From positions 18,175,381-18,239,380 of the forward strand of contig OY754975.1 in assembly GCA_963576475.1 (NCBI GenBank): a stretch of DNA of 64,000 nt. Reading direction: 5' to 3'. Below, one piece after another: positions 13,881-22,944 of the stretch. Origin of the DNA: Molanna angustata. Its lineage: Eukaryota; Arthropoda; Insecta; Trichoptera; Molannidae. The notes under the pieces were generated by a model. It saw only the letters and a program-made list of their open reading frames with translations. It was not told the DNA's origin and searched no databases. Numbering within the stretch: position 1 is the first letter of the stretch; every line of letters begins with the position of its first letter. The position numbers were made by a program, and so were the translations under genes.

Positions 13881-14564
13881 GTGTAACAAATCATCTGAAA
13901 ATAAGGAATTATACTATTGCCATCTATGAAGTAACAAAGAAATCCTTTTTTGTAAAGGCATCTTTTGAGAAATTGGTTCAATTGTAAACAATGAAAGCAA
14001 CAATCCTTATAATTATAGATGGCGTTACAAAAAAAGGTTTCATCGTTACTTCATAGATGGCAAAAGTAAAATTCCTAATTTTCAGGTGAATCGTTACACA
14101 TTTTTCAAATATATAGAACTTTCAAAAATCACATTGATAAGGGAACTCAATAAGAAGGCATAATTGGTGAAAGTTGCGCAAGCGCAAAAAGTGATCGCGT
14201 AAACCAGCCGATGACAGGTCGTAACCCCTGTAGGTGCCTTGAGTTCCTGGTTCTTCGATAACATTCCAACTTCGTCTCTATTGAGATGTTGTAAAGTTTG
14301 TCGATAAGAATCGGTGGCAGAGCGGTTAGCGCGCTGGGCTAGTAATCCAGTGGTCGCGAGTTCGAATCCTGCCTCGACCGATTTCGTTCACCGAAGCACA
14401 AGCATTTATTTGCTTATTTTAGGAAACATAGAACGATGTATATGTACTTATTGAACAAGGACATACCTATTCATTTTATTTTATAAAAAAAATGAATATC
14501 ATTTGATTCCCGACAGGGGACAAAATCTAATTTTTGCGTATATGTTATTAAAAAAAAATATTCG
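13881..14564 (+). mobile_element. FB1 foldback element copy B, with nested SINE
   Basis: Two inner inverted arms, 13881-13955 and 14025-14099, pair over about 75 bp around a 69-bp centre. The right half follows: GGAACTCAATAAGAAGGC at 14143, TTGCGCAAGCGC, and CTGTAGGTGCCTTGAGTTCC. It ends at the terminal repeat AATATTCG near 14564. A SINE-1 copy (14311-14490) splits the right half. The left outer half is missing. Confidence 0.85.
14311..14490 (+). mobile_element. SINE-1 (tRNA-derived)
   Basis: The tRNA-like head GGTGGCAGAGCGGTTAGCGC carries an internal box A. The anticodon arm CTGGG-CTAGTAA-TCCAG gives anticodon AGT (Thr-like), and box B is GAGTTCGAATCC. There is no aminoacyl-acceptor pairing suited to a functional tRNA; the head runs into a non-tRNA body and an A-rich tail. 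It sits inside FB1 copy B; the intact FB1 sequence at 53112-53135 shows the empty site. Confidence 0.92.
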
Positions 14565-14574
14565 GTTTGTAACT

Positions 14575-14650
14575 CAGTAACATATCTGACTCGTAAGCCA
14601 AAGGTTTCGTATACGATTTCCGGTGGAGAAGCAGTTTTTCACCTTGTCTT
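14575..14650 (+). mobile_element. SINE-4 (tRNA-derived), degraded
   Basis: Similar to 45355-45420: TATCTGACTCGTAAGCCAAA, a decayed box B, and a GGTGGAGAAGCAGTTTTT end. Only the tRNA-like head is recognisable. Confidence 0.6.
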
Positions 14651-14769
14651 CATTCCGAATTTACGAGACGATTAGCTTTATAAGTTTCAAAAATATGGCT
14701 CTTTGTATCTATTTGATATTTAATACATGACAAATGAGTTAACCGTGAAGTAATTACGAAATAAATTCT

Positions 14770-14965
14770 TCTCCTTCTTCCAAAGGTGCTACAGCCCTTC
14801 AATGGCATTCCTTCAACAGCCCTCAATCCTTGGCCGTCGTCTTCAAGTCTGACACCCGGAGCAGTTATCTTGCGTCCTTCCTGACATCATACTCACATCT
14901 CAGATTTGGTCTGCCAACCATCCGCTTACCCCATATATGTTTTATTAGAACCTCCTTTACAGTTG
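14770..14965 (-). pseudogene. RTE-B LINE 3' fragment
   Basis: On the minus strand it reads WGKRMVGRPNLRCEYDVRKD, corresponding to the basic GRPxLRW..DV.KD tail of RTE-B. It is followed by the GGGCTGTAGCACC block and a (GAA)-rich tail. Only the extreme C-terminus remains. Confidence 0.75.
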
Positions 14966-15384
14966 GAATAAAAAAAAATATTTCAAAAAAAGATATATAC
15001 ATAATATACAGAGTACCTTTTTGAATCGCATGAGTTATACTCATGCAGCAAACTATGTGCAACTAGTCGAGAGGAATAAATTGGCGATTGCAGTTTTGGT
15101 TATGTGTGTACGTGAGCATGTATGTGTTGGTATGTACATGTATATGTGTGTGTAACTGCATTTTAGGAACTACCAGTTTGGCCAGGGGTCCCAAACTAAT
15201 ATACTTTTAATTATACCTCTGTCACGACATAATGACGATCCTTTATATTCGTCTGTCAGATATAGAGACATCAGATTTTGGGAAAAACTCGGAACATTTT
15301 TTATGTTTTTTTTTATTGAAATGTGTTTGTGTTTTTATTTTATTCAAAAATCGATACATAACACGGATGTTTTTAATCTGCATA

Positions 15385-15905
15385 CTTTTTTACTATCCAC
15401 AATATGGAATAGTGGAGAGTCACTATTTCACAATTTTTGAGCGTATTTTTTTTACATCAATTTCTTAACGGGTATCATGTAGAGAGTGCACACTATGAGT
15501 TTCGTCGTGATGTGTTTGTATGTATGGCGTACGGCGTACGGATTATCCTTTTTAAGTGCTCTCTAAAGCCTTAACTATAAGTCCGATCGACTTCATATTT
15601 ACATCATATGTGTAAAGTGCATAGACCTAGAGCTGATTAGTTTTCCATAGACAACTTTTAATTTCTTCTCTATGATTTCATCATTAACGTTGTTTTTTTT
15701 GTGTCCTCTCCACAGCCCAAAATATATGTCCGATTGACTTCATATTGATATCATATATGTAAAGTCCATAAACTTAGAGCTGATTAGTTTTCCATAGATA
15801 TCCGTTCATTTCTTATCTATGATTTCATCTGTCCAAATTTTCAAAAAGGTCTCACGGTCTGGAAAATCGAGGTATTTTTATACTGTTTAAAATTTTGATA
15901 CAGTA
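15385..15905 (+). repeat. Interspersed repeat P1, copy 1
   Basis: About 520 bp alignable with 40705-41220 in the same orientation. It contains an internal direct duplication of about 155 bp (AGAGCTGATTAGTTTTCCAT occurs twice, near 15630 and 15776). The duplication is present in both copies, so it predates their dispersal. A shorter match lies at 41536-41620. No coding capacity. Confidence 0.88.
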
Positions 15906-16017
15906 AAAATACAAAAAGCATTTATTATTTATATCTAAATAATATATACATACATACATACACATGATATCTCATCTTTGGACGATTATTAAATTAAATA
16001 TATTCTTATGTACTTAC

Positions 16018-16170
16018 TCAGCCATTTCTTGAGTCCAAGTATTGGACAAAAGCCTCCCGCTTGGACTTCCACTGGTCTCTATCCTGTGCCATTCTTCGCC
16101 ATTCTGGACCTGCCACTTTTTTCATGTCATCGGACAATCTGCTCTGGGGCCTTCCCACGCTTCTGCTCCC
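16018..16170 (-). pseudogene. RTE-A LINE 3' end
   Basis: The minus strand reads GRPQSRLSDDMKKVAGPEWR, then RMAQDRDQWKSKREAFVQ, then a stop. This is the conserved C-terminal signature of RTE-like LINEs (GRP..RW.DD...AG..W...A.DR..W). It is 5'-truncated; related relics lie at 19065-19320 and 55890-56451. Confidence 0.85.
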
Positions 16171-16185
16171 TGTTCTTGGCCTGCA

Positions 16186-16245
16186 AATGGCGAATTTATT
16201 GCAAAATGGCAATATTACAACCAACCAGTGATTCCAGCCCTGTGT
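16186..16245 (-). mobile_element. SINE-2 tail fragment
   Basis: On the minus strand, GGCTGGAATCACTGGTTGGT and GGCAATAAATTCGCCA-like sequence match the 3' body of SINE-2 (21540-21640, 52300-52350). The tRNA-like head is missing. Confidence 0.6.
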
Positions 16246-16263
16246 GTGCTGTCAATCGAACTC

Positions 16264-16305
16264 AAAACACTGAATATCAGCATTCGTGCTGATATTCAGT
16301 GTTTT
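16264..16305. repeat. Perfect 18-bp hairpin
   Basis: AAAACACTGAATATCAGC at 16264-16281 is exactly reverse-complementary to 16288-16305, around a 6-nt loop (ATTCGT). It lies next to the SINE-2 tail. Confidence 0.95.
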
Positions 16306-17139
16306 ACACCCCTGTCGGTGTAGAAAATAAGATAATACCCAAATACAGACTTCAATTTTCAACGTTTCGAAATCTCATGGGCCATGTGTGCGATCAAGTG
16401 AAGTTTTTGAACGTTTTATTCTCAAGTTGGTACTTATGTAAGTACTTCTACGTGTTATTATTATTATATTGTGTACTTACAATTCATTATTATCACTCAA
16501 ACCATACAACTTTATGAAGGTAGATACTTATTGTACATATATGTACATACAATCAGTTCATGCATCTAGTAATCATAATATAACAACCATAAAATTTATG
16601 CTCAATTATGAAAAATGACCTATTTAATATTGGTAGGTGTAGGTATATTTAATGACATCAATTTCAAAACTGATCAATGTAGGTACATACCTGCAGTTAA
16701 GTCAAAATGTATTTTTATTTAATCCAACATACATTCATACAAACAAACATTACAACAAATCAATGTACCTAAACAATACATATATCACATACAATTTTTC
16801 AGTCAGTGGATGTGAATTTCCGAGTTAAAAGCCAAAAAGATTTATTTTCTTTAATAGGACGAACGTTTCGGTTGATAAGGCCTTATTCGAAACTTTTTCG
16901 CTATATGGAAAAAAGTTAGAACATGATTTTATAAAGCATACTTTTAGTTTATATTATTTTCCTGTTCCTTTAAAAATCTTTTTTTAAATATTTATTTATT
17001 TATATATTTATTTGGGTTAAATTTAGACAAAATACAGCGTTAAGACAAACAACACAATAATATCATCAAGTATTTAGGCCTATAACATTTTGTCGTTGTG
17101 ATTTAGGAAAAAATAGTACAACAAGATTACAAATTTATT

Positions 17140-17312
17140 TATTTATTTAATTTAGGTATTTTATTTATTGTAAACAATACAATCAGGAAGTTAAAAATAC
17201 AATTACATACTAGAGCTAGAAGTGCGTGTGTACATATGTGTGTATGTATGTGTATTATTTATTGATAGGATACGATGAACACCTCACTAGGAAGTCCTGT
17301 GCCGAGGTGTTC
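17140..17312 (-). mobile_element. LINE 3'UTR with conserved stem-loop
   Basis: Read on the minus strand: stem GAACACCTC (17304-17312) pairs perfectly with GAGGTGTTC (17277-17285), loop GGCACAGGACTTCCTAGT. A (AAAT)n tail then lies near 17140-17155. The loop ends (ACAGG...CCTAGT) recur in three other LINE tails here (40090-40120, 51665-51705, 53760-53794). Coding sequence is not recognisable upstream. Confidence 0.7.
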
Positions 17313-17504
17313 ATTTGAACAGTTGTATGACATATATAGTATATTATGTATATAGTTCTTGAATTAAATTAAAAATTAAATAATTATTGAGAAAAAAAGT
17401 TTAATTATATTTTATTGGGTGTAATTATGTTATTAAAACATCAAACTATGTATGTATGTATATAGGTACACTTATACGTTACTACAACAAGAACTTTTAC
17501 ACCA

Positions 17505-17830
17505 TACACCATAATATTAGGTGTAAAATATGTTGTTTTTAGAAATTGATACATCTTTTATAACAACAATAATAAATACTTCCTTGCAAATATTAGGTAT
17601 ATGACATTTTGTTTTTAGATATTGATACAACATTTATAATAATAATAAAAACAAACACTTCCTTGCAAATATTAGGTATATCACATTTTGTTTTTAGATA
17701 TTGATACAACATTTATAATAATAATAATAAAAATAAACACTTCCTTGCAAATATTAGGTAAGTATTAATATTTTGTTTATAGAAATTTATACAACATTTA
17801 TAATAATTATAATAAACACTTCCTTGTACC
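17505..17830 (-). repeat. Four-unit tandem array of SINE-2 tail
   Basis: Units of about 80-95 bp, each with CTTCCTTGCAAATATTAGGT, TTTTAGATATTGATACAACA and an ATAATAATA run. The right edge passes into a SINE-2 3' body (17820-17875), so the array appears to have grown from the SINE tail. Confidence 0.85.
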
Positions 17831-18024
17831 CTGCATAAGTGGCGAGTTTATTGCCATGTGGCAATATTGTCTTGGATTATTATTATCAAAAGACAGTCTT
17901 TTCCAATCAATTTAAATGCAACATGAACTTCCACACAGTAAAAAAAAAACAATTATGAAACTTATTTCTTGTTATAAATTGTAAAAACACTTATAAAATG
18001 AAACACAGTTAAATAAAAAATTGT

Positions 18025-18110
18025 GCCTCTGAGGATGTCAGCTGAGACTGGTGAAAGCGCTTAGGCGATTAAATACTCATTGTGGAATTTAAAAGTGTTT
18101 TTGCAATTTG
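18025..18110 (+). mobile_element. Penelope-like terminal fold, copy 1
   Basis: CTGAGGATGTCAGCTGAGAC, then CTGGTGAAAGCGC, then AAATACTCATTGTGG. It aligns with 59938-60045. The arrangement (CTGANGA, stem, GAAA) resembles the hammerhead-like motif known from Penelope-like retroelements. Class is inferred; no ORF is present. Confidence 0.45.
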
Positions 18111-18324
18111 TAATCATGAACTTTAGAGTTACGTACTTATTTATTGTTCATTATAAATTAAAAACAATTTAGATGAATTTTGATTAGACATTTCATTCAA
18201 ATTCATGTTTACAGTATGTCGTAATTTTTGTATGCATCAATACTTTACTACTAATTCTTTGTCGCACATTTATAACAAATATGATTAAATAATATAAAAT
18301 AACTTATACTATAAGTTTTTCCGG

Positions 18325-18390
18325 ACGAAGGAGCGGTTACGTCTCCGAAACTGGTTGGCATAAAAATACTCAACGTGGTTAAAAACTAAG
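18325..18390 (+). mobile_element. Penelope-like terminal fold, variant
   Basis: CCGGACGAAGGAGCGG, then ACGTCTCCGAAACTGG, then AAAAATACTCAACGTGG. GGAG pairs with CTCC just before GAAAC. It shares the ATACTCA..GTGG downstream block with 18025-18110, but the first core box reads CGGACGA rather than CTGANGA. Confidence 0.4.
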
Positions 18391-18439
18391 ATGTTTTATT
18401 TTATTTAGTTATATAAGTATGATTTTATTATATTGCTTT

Positions 18440-18622
18440 ACGAGCAACTAAAAGGCGCTATGTTAAATAATATTAATTTAACACGTACCTTATAACAAGT
18501 TGCCACATTCTAGAGACTTATGAAGTTTATCGTCCCACAGAACCACACTAAAAACGCAATTTAAAACTGTGTCTCCATCGAATACAAACCCGGGGCCCTT
18601 TGCTCAAAAGTCAGTTATCTAA
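18440..18622 (-). mobile_element. SINE-3 tail joined to SINE-4-like head
   Basis: The left part shares AACAAGTTGCCACATTCT with SINE-3 (29645-29755). The right part read on the minus strand (GGTTAGATAACTGACTTTTG, then GGGTTTG) looks like a tRNA-derived head. Both are degraded. Confidence 0.55.
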
Positions 18623-19064
18623 CCTTAAAATAACAGACACCAATAAAATATTTCTGAGCCAGTATGTGATGTTGTACACTGAAATATAATATAGCTTAAT
18701 TTAAATTTTCACGAAGAAGGTGGTACTCGAATGTTAGTACCTGTAATACATACTTTAAACTACCGATGCACGTCGATATAATTTAACGTTTCCTTAAGAT
18801 AACTGAACCGCTGATTATTAACCATAATAATAATATTAAAGTTAAGCAATCAGTGTATGCATATCTCTCATATAGATATCACCATATCACTTTATATAAT
18901 CACCCATCACACAAATTACAGATTATTAAAGCTCGACTCAAACCTAAGATCAAAGAACATTTGCGAAAGTAAAATTCAAATTAATATTTTAATCTTACAA
19001 AAATGATATAATTTATATGTTTTATTGATAATTTTGATATATTAGGTATTACAAATATTAATCC

Positions 19065-19320
19065 TCTTTATATGTGTCACAGAATCCGAAATGAAGAAAT
19101 AAGGCATCGGACCCGAGAATAGACGTCATGCATCGCATAGCGAAGCTCAAATGGCAGTGGGCAGGGCATGTCGCAAGACAAGTTGGTGAGCGCTGGGCCC
19201 CATAAATCCTTAAATGGAGACCATAGGAAAATAGAAGAGGCATCGGCAGGCCCCAAAAAAGATGGACCAATGATATTGTCAGGACGGCCGGGAGAGAATG
19301 GATGCATCAAATAAATAAAT
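19065..19320 (+). pseudogene. RTE-A LINE C-terminal relic
   Basis: In frame: MHRIAKLKWQWAGHVARQ and, further on, GRPQKRWTNDIVRTAGREWM. These match the LKW.WAGH.AR...RW...GRP..RW..D...AG..W signature of RTE-like LINEs. Several in-frame stops show decay. All upstream domains are missing. Confidence 0.85.
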
Positions 19321-19334
19321 ATGGAAGGAAATGG

Positions 19335-19603
19335 AAGAATTAAACCGGTAATCCTGTATAGTTCCGAGTCTTGGTACATGACACTCATGGACCAGCAAAG
19401 ATTCCTAACATTTGTGAACAGGATATTGCGGAAAATTTAAGAACCAAGGTCGAGAATGGTAGCATGTACCTGAAACAACGAGACAACGAGAAAATTCGTG
19501 CACTGACAGGGCGACATATCGGGAGAAGAAAGACACATAAAACCAAAATATCCCAATATAATGCAAAATAACCCATTGGGCAGGAGAACTCTGGGAAGAT
19601 CAA
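19335..19603 (+). pseudogene. Second LINE relic, ORF C-terminal region
   Basis: Conceptual translation across stops resembles the C-terminal linker of RTE-like LINEs: FVNRILRKI, TGRHIG/QGDISGEER and LGRTLGRSRQR-type pieces in shifting frames. It ends at a pair of hairpins. Assignment is by pattern only. Confidence 0.45.
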
Positions 19604-19604
19604 G

Positions 19605-19698
19605 GCAGAGGTTAATGGACAATGGACAATGTCCATCAACCTCTGCATGCATTGCCTGTGTATGAAAGTTACATAACTTTCATACACAGGCAATGCAT
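19605..19698. repeat. Two adjacent near-perfect hairpins
   Basis: Hairpin 1: 19605-19621 pairs with 19630-19646 (16 of 17). Hairpin 2: 19647-19671 pairs perfectly over 25 bp with 19674-19698, with only a 2-nt loop. They directly abut each other and the end of the LINE relic. Confidence 0.96.
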
Positions 19699-19699
19699 T

Positions 19700-20275
19700 T
19701 TTGATTATTAAGTTTTTAATATTGTTATGTTGAGTAATTTATATTTTTAACAAATTAATATAAATATCTATCTACTTCTCCTACCTCGTTTATCAGATAC
19801 ATTATCATATAATATATTTATATGAATATATTTTTTATGTTTGCTTGTATCTATTTATTCTATTCTTGAATTTATTGTTTAACTCTTTAGGTACATATTA
19901 TTTCCTTTTTTCAAATGTAAACTAATTGTTTTTTTCTTATGTATTATATATATATTTTTATCATCAATATGTGTTTTTATGTATGTATGTATAATGCTAT
20001 TTATTACGTTTATAAATAAATAAATAAATATTCCAACAAGGAATACCCGCCAAAGTATAACACTCCTATGTTGAATGTCCAACACTAATTATTTGCATAA
20101 CACATTAAGGAATAGAATTCATCGGTTGGGAAATGATTATGGTTATCTGACTGATGTATTCTTCCATTCTATTAAGCACTTTAAGGACACTTTATTGAAA
20201 CATTTCCAAAAACAAACCCTCAAATAATATGTGTAATTCGCTGGCAGAAAATAATACATTTTTTAAAATAAAAAA
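19700..20275. other. No recognisable gene
   Basis: AT-rich DNA with short ATGT and AAAT simple repeats. Nothing else is supported. Confidence 0.5.
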
Positions 20276-20437
20276 TGTCTCCTTGTAACAAGTGCATATA
20301 CATCCTCATATATTCCCTAAACTAAGCATAAATGCTTGTGCTATAGGTGAACGAAATCGGCCGAGGCAGGATTGAACTCGCGACCACTGATTTACTAACT
20401 CAATTGTCTAACCGCTCTGCCACCACCCATTTAAATT
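20276..20437 (-). mobile_element. SINE-1 copy
   Basis: The minus strand has the tRNA-like head (GGTGGCAGAGCGGTTAGACA, box B GAGTTCAATCC), then the SINE-1 body with AGCACAAGCATTTATGCTTA and an ACTTGTTACAAGG end. One base is missing in box B compared with the 14.3-kb copy. Confidence 0.88.
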
Positions 20438-20439
20438 AT

Positions 20440-21120
20440 GTAATTGTCTAGTAAGCTTATAATATATACTTTTATGCGATCATGTTTTTTATGTATGTTT
20501 GTAAAGGGTCGTAAATGATTAAATATATAAATTAATAAATTTATGTCACGCGAAAAAAAGTCACGAGTCAAATTTACAGTAAAAAATACATTCGCCATTA
20601 AATTTACGTATGTTTACAATACAACATTATAGTTTCGTAGTCCATAATCAAAAAGAAAACAGTTTCAAACAAAAAATAGCATTTGTATACAAAATAAATC
20701 TTTTGAATACAAAATAAATCTTTTGAATATTGACATTGAGTCTGATTATAAATAAAACATTACTGAAGACTTTCTAAAGTTTGTGACGCCTGCTCAAATT
20801 ACAGCCTCCAACTGTTTTTGTCAAAATGTGAAATGTCATACGGGCGGATTTTATTTTGCACGCGATTCTTCCATTAGTGATGTTTTAATGAATATGTACC
20901 TAAGATTATTCACATATACTCGTACCTATAAAGGTCTCCAAATGACAGACTGTTGTCTTAAAATATGTATAAACTTATACCCACTCTTATGTTTTGTCTA
21001 TATCATAATATTATGTGGATGTATCAAAGTATACTTAACTTGAAACTATGGTAGATGACGCATGAAAGTAGTTGGTATTGAAGTAAGATAGCTAAGACAA
21101 ATGAGTTATAAAACTTCTTT
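20440..21120. other. No recognisable gene
   Basis: AT-rich DNA. An 86-codon open frame at 20783-21043 has no recognisable motif and no codon or splice support. Confidence 0.45.
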
Positions 21121-21124
21121 TTTT

Positions 21125-21215
21125 ACTCTTCAAAAGACCTGTATGTGGAGGTGAACTATCCAGGCAGGAGGAGGTTCAGCTGTCTTTTTATCTCTTCGGT
21201 GGTCTTTCAGTCAAT
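21125..21215 (-). pseudogene. RTE-D LINE 3' fragment
   Basis: The minus strand reads LTERPPKR*KDS*TSSCLDS, aligning with the intact motif GRPPKRWKDSWTLSSQEA at 13310-13370. The two stops replace Trp codons. It is an old fragment. Confidence 0.6.
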
Positions 21216-21445
21216 GATATAAATTTCGCAGTCTCCTACCCCATTCCATTGGCAACGTTTTAGAGCTTCAAGCTCTGCTCATCCGGAGCGGCTGTTCGTC
21301 GGACGACACAAGGAACTACTATAAGACATATTCATACCACAACCCCTAAGAGGCCAACCTCAATCATGGGGGCCCCCGCCGAATCCAACCTGGATCAAGT
21401 GACAACAAGCCACAGGTGCGGGGCCATTTTATTTTAATCTTGCCC

Positions 21446-21650
21446 ACCGCCGTGGCGCAGTTGGTAAGCCGTTCGGTTTCTGTGCGAGCGTCCTGGGTTC
21501 GATTCCCAGCAGGGGAGAAATTTATTTAAATTCATTTCTCACGCTAATATTGCTTCTCTGGGCTGAAAACACTCGTTAGTTGGAAGAGATTGCCGTACGG
21601 CAATAAACTCGCCACTTGCGCAGGGTGCAATGAAGTGTATATTATTATTA
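21446..21650 (+). mobile_element. SINE-2 (tRNA-derived), best copy
   Basis: The head GCCGTGGCGCAGTTGGTAAG has box A; box B is GGGTTCGATTCCCAG. The body continues AAATTTATTTAAATTCATTT, then a palindromic TTGCCGTACGGCAA, and an (ATT)n tail. This simple-repeat tail suggests mobilisation by a LINE that does not need poly(A). Confidence 0.92.
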
Positions 21651-21659
21651 TTATTATGG

Positions 21660-22455
21660 CACAGAGACATTTTTTTACGATATCGCTGGTTGGTTGGTAG
21701 GAATTACCGTGTAGCTGAGTTGTTTTAACAAAAATATCGGTAATAGTATAGATAAAATACTTTGATTTCATAAAACTGTTCGAAATTGAGTCGTTTGACG
21801 GCATTAGATTTCAATGAAACAACCAAAAGTTTGAACATTTTTTTGAAATCAAAGTATTTCAACTATACCTACTTTTACTGTAATCTTTGTTCGAGAAACA
21901 CAACCTTTAAATATTTGACACTTTGAAAATGGTCACTGGATGACCAAAACTAGTCAGTGTCATTGAATAAGTAGAACTGAAAACTTTGGTTTTATTTTAC
22001 CATTCCAAATTTATTTATTATTTGAAATGGAGTTCTACCAAGAATTGTCCGTAGAAAAGTTAAAAAAAGTTTATATATTTGTTCACGTTAAATATACATG
22101 TATTATATTTTTAAAAGTTAACTTTGATTCAACCAAAAAGTATCGAAGTACAAAAATAGGCGGTTTATTCTTCAATGAAATGAAATAATTCCTCCTTTAT
22201 GAGCAGAAATCAAATCCTCCATTGATGACCACAAATGAAATATTTCCCACATCCAAATGAAATGGAAGAAAGCTCAGCGTCCAAAGAGGATCCAAACCTC
22301 AAACGATTTATTCGAGTACTCGGTTATTTTGAACCCATAAACCAAGAGGCTTCGTAGAATGTTTAATTTTTTCTCAAACCCGAATGGACCGGAGTCAAAA
22401 AGACCCAAATTAAAATAAAAGCTACCTGTAAATAAAACGAAAAAAATGTTATTTT
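21660..22455. other. No recognisable gene
   Basis: AT-rich DNA without supported coding or repeat features inside the window. Confidence 0.45.
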
Positions 22456-22459
22456 ATTT

Positions 22460-22501
22460 CGAATATTCTTTTTTAATTACATATTTAAAAAAGAATATTC
22501 G
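22460..22501. repeat. Hairpin made of two FB1-type termini
   Basis: CGAATATTCTTTTTTAA at 22460-22476 pairs perfectly with 22485-22501. The sequence resembles the FB1 terminal repeat (CGAATATT then T-run then AATTGCATAT). It may be an extreme internal-deletion derivative containing only the ends. Confidence 0.8.
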
Positions 22502-22617
22502 ATTTACATACACATTGGTACTAGTAGGTAAAACAAGCCAAAAATTAAATAATATTTCTGGCGCAGTTCAGGGGTGACATCTGTTGGTGACACCGTAATC
22601 TCATTAATAAGGACTAT

Positions 22618-22940
22618 TGCTTTCATTGTTTACAAATAAAAAATAATTTCTCAATAGATGGCGTTACAAAAAGGTTTCTCCGTTACTCCATAGATGGCAA
22701 TAGTAATAATGCATTATTTTCAGGTAAAATGTTACACACTATTCAAATACATAGAACTTTCAAAAATTACATCAATAAGGGAACTCAATAAGAATGCATA
22801 ATTGGTGAACGTTGCGCAAGCGCATAAAGTGATCACGTAAACCAGCCGATGACAGGACGTAAGCCCTGTAGGTGCCTCGAGTTCCTGGTTCTTCTACAAT
22901 ATCCCAACTTCGTCTCTATTGAGATGTAAAAAATGTTTGT
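22618..22940 (+). mobile_element. FB1 foldback element copy C
   Basis: Begins in the FB1 centre (TAGATGGCGTTACAAAAAGG), runs through GGGAACTCAATAAGAATGC, TTGCGCAAGCGCATAAAGTG and CCTCGAGTTCCTGG, and ends near AATAAAAATAG without the terminal repeat. Confidence 0.88.
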
Positions 22941-22944
22941 CAAT

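Noticed and set aside
14311..14385. Functional tRNA-Thr gene
   Set aside because: The acceptor arm is poor, the sequence continues into a SINE body, and four more copies with the same body occur in the window.
19437..19693. Overlapping minus-strand frames of 71-102 codons
   Set aside because: They are antisense to a LINE relic and run through the palindromic hairpins.
21446..21520. Functional tRNA gene at the SINE-2 head
   Set aside because: Box A and box B are present but the cloverleaf is incomplete and the same body follows in other copies.
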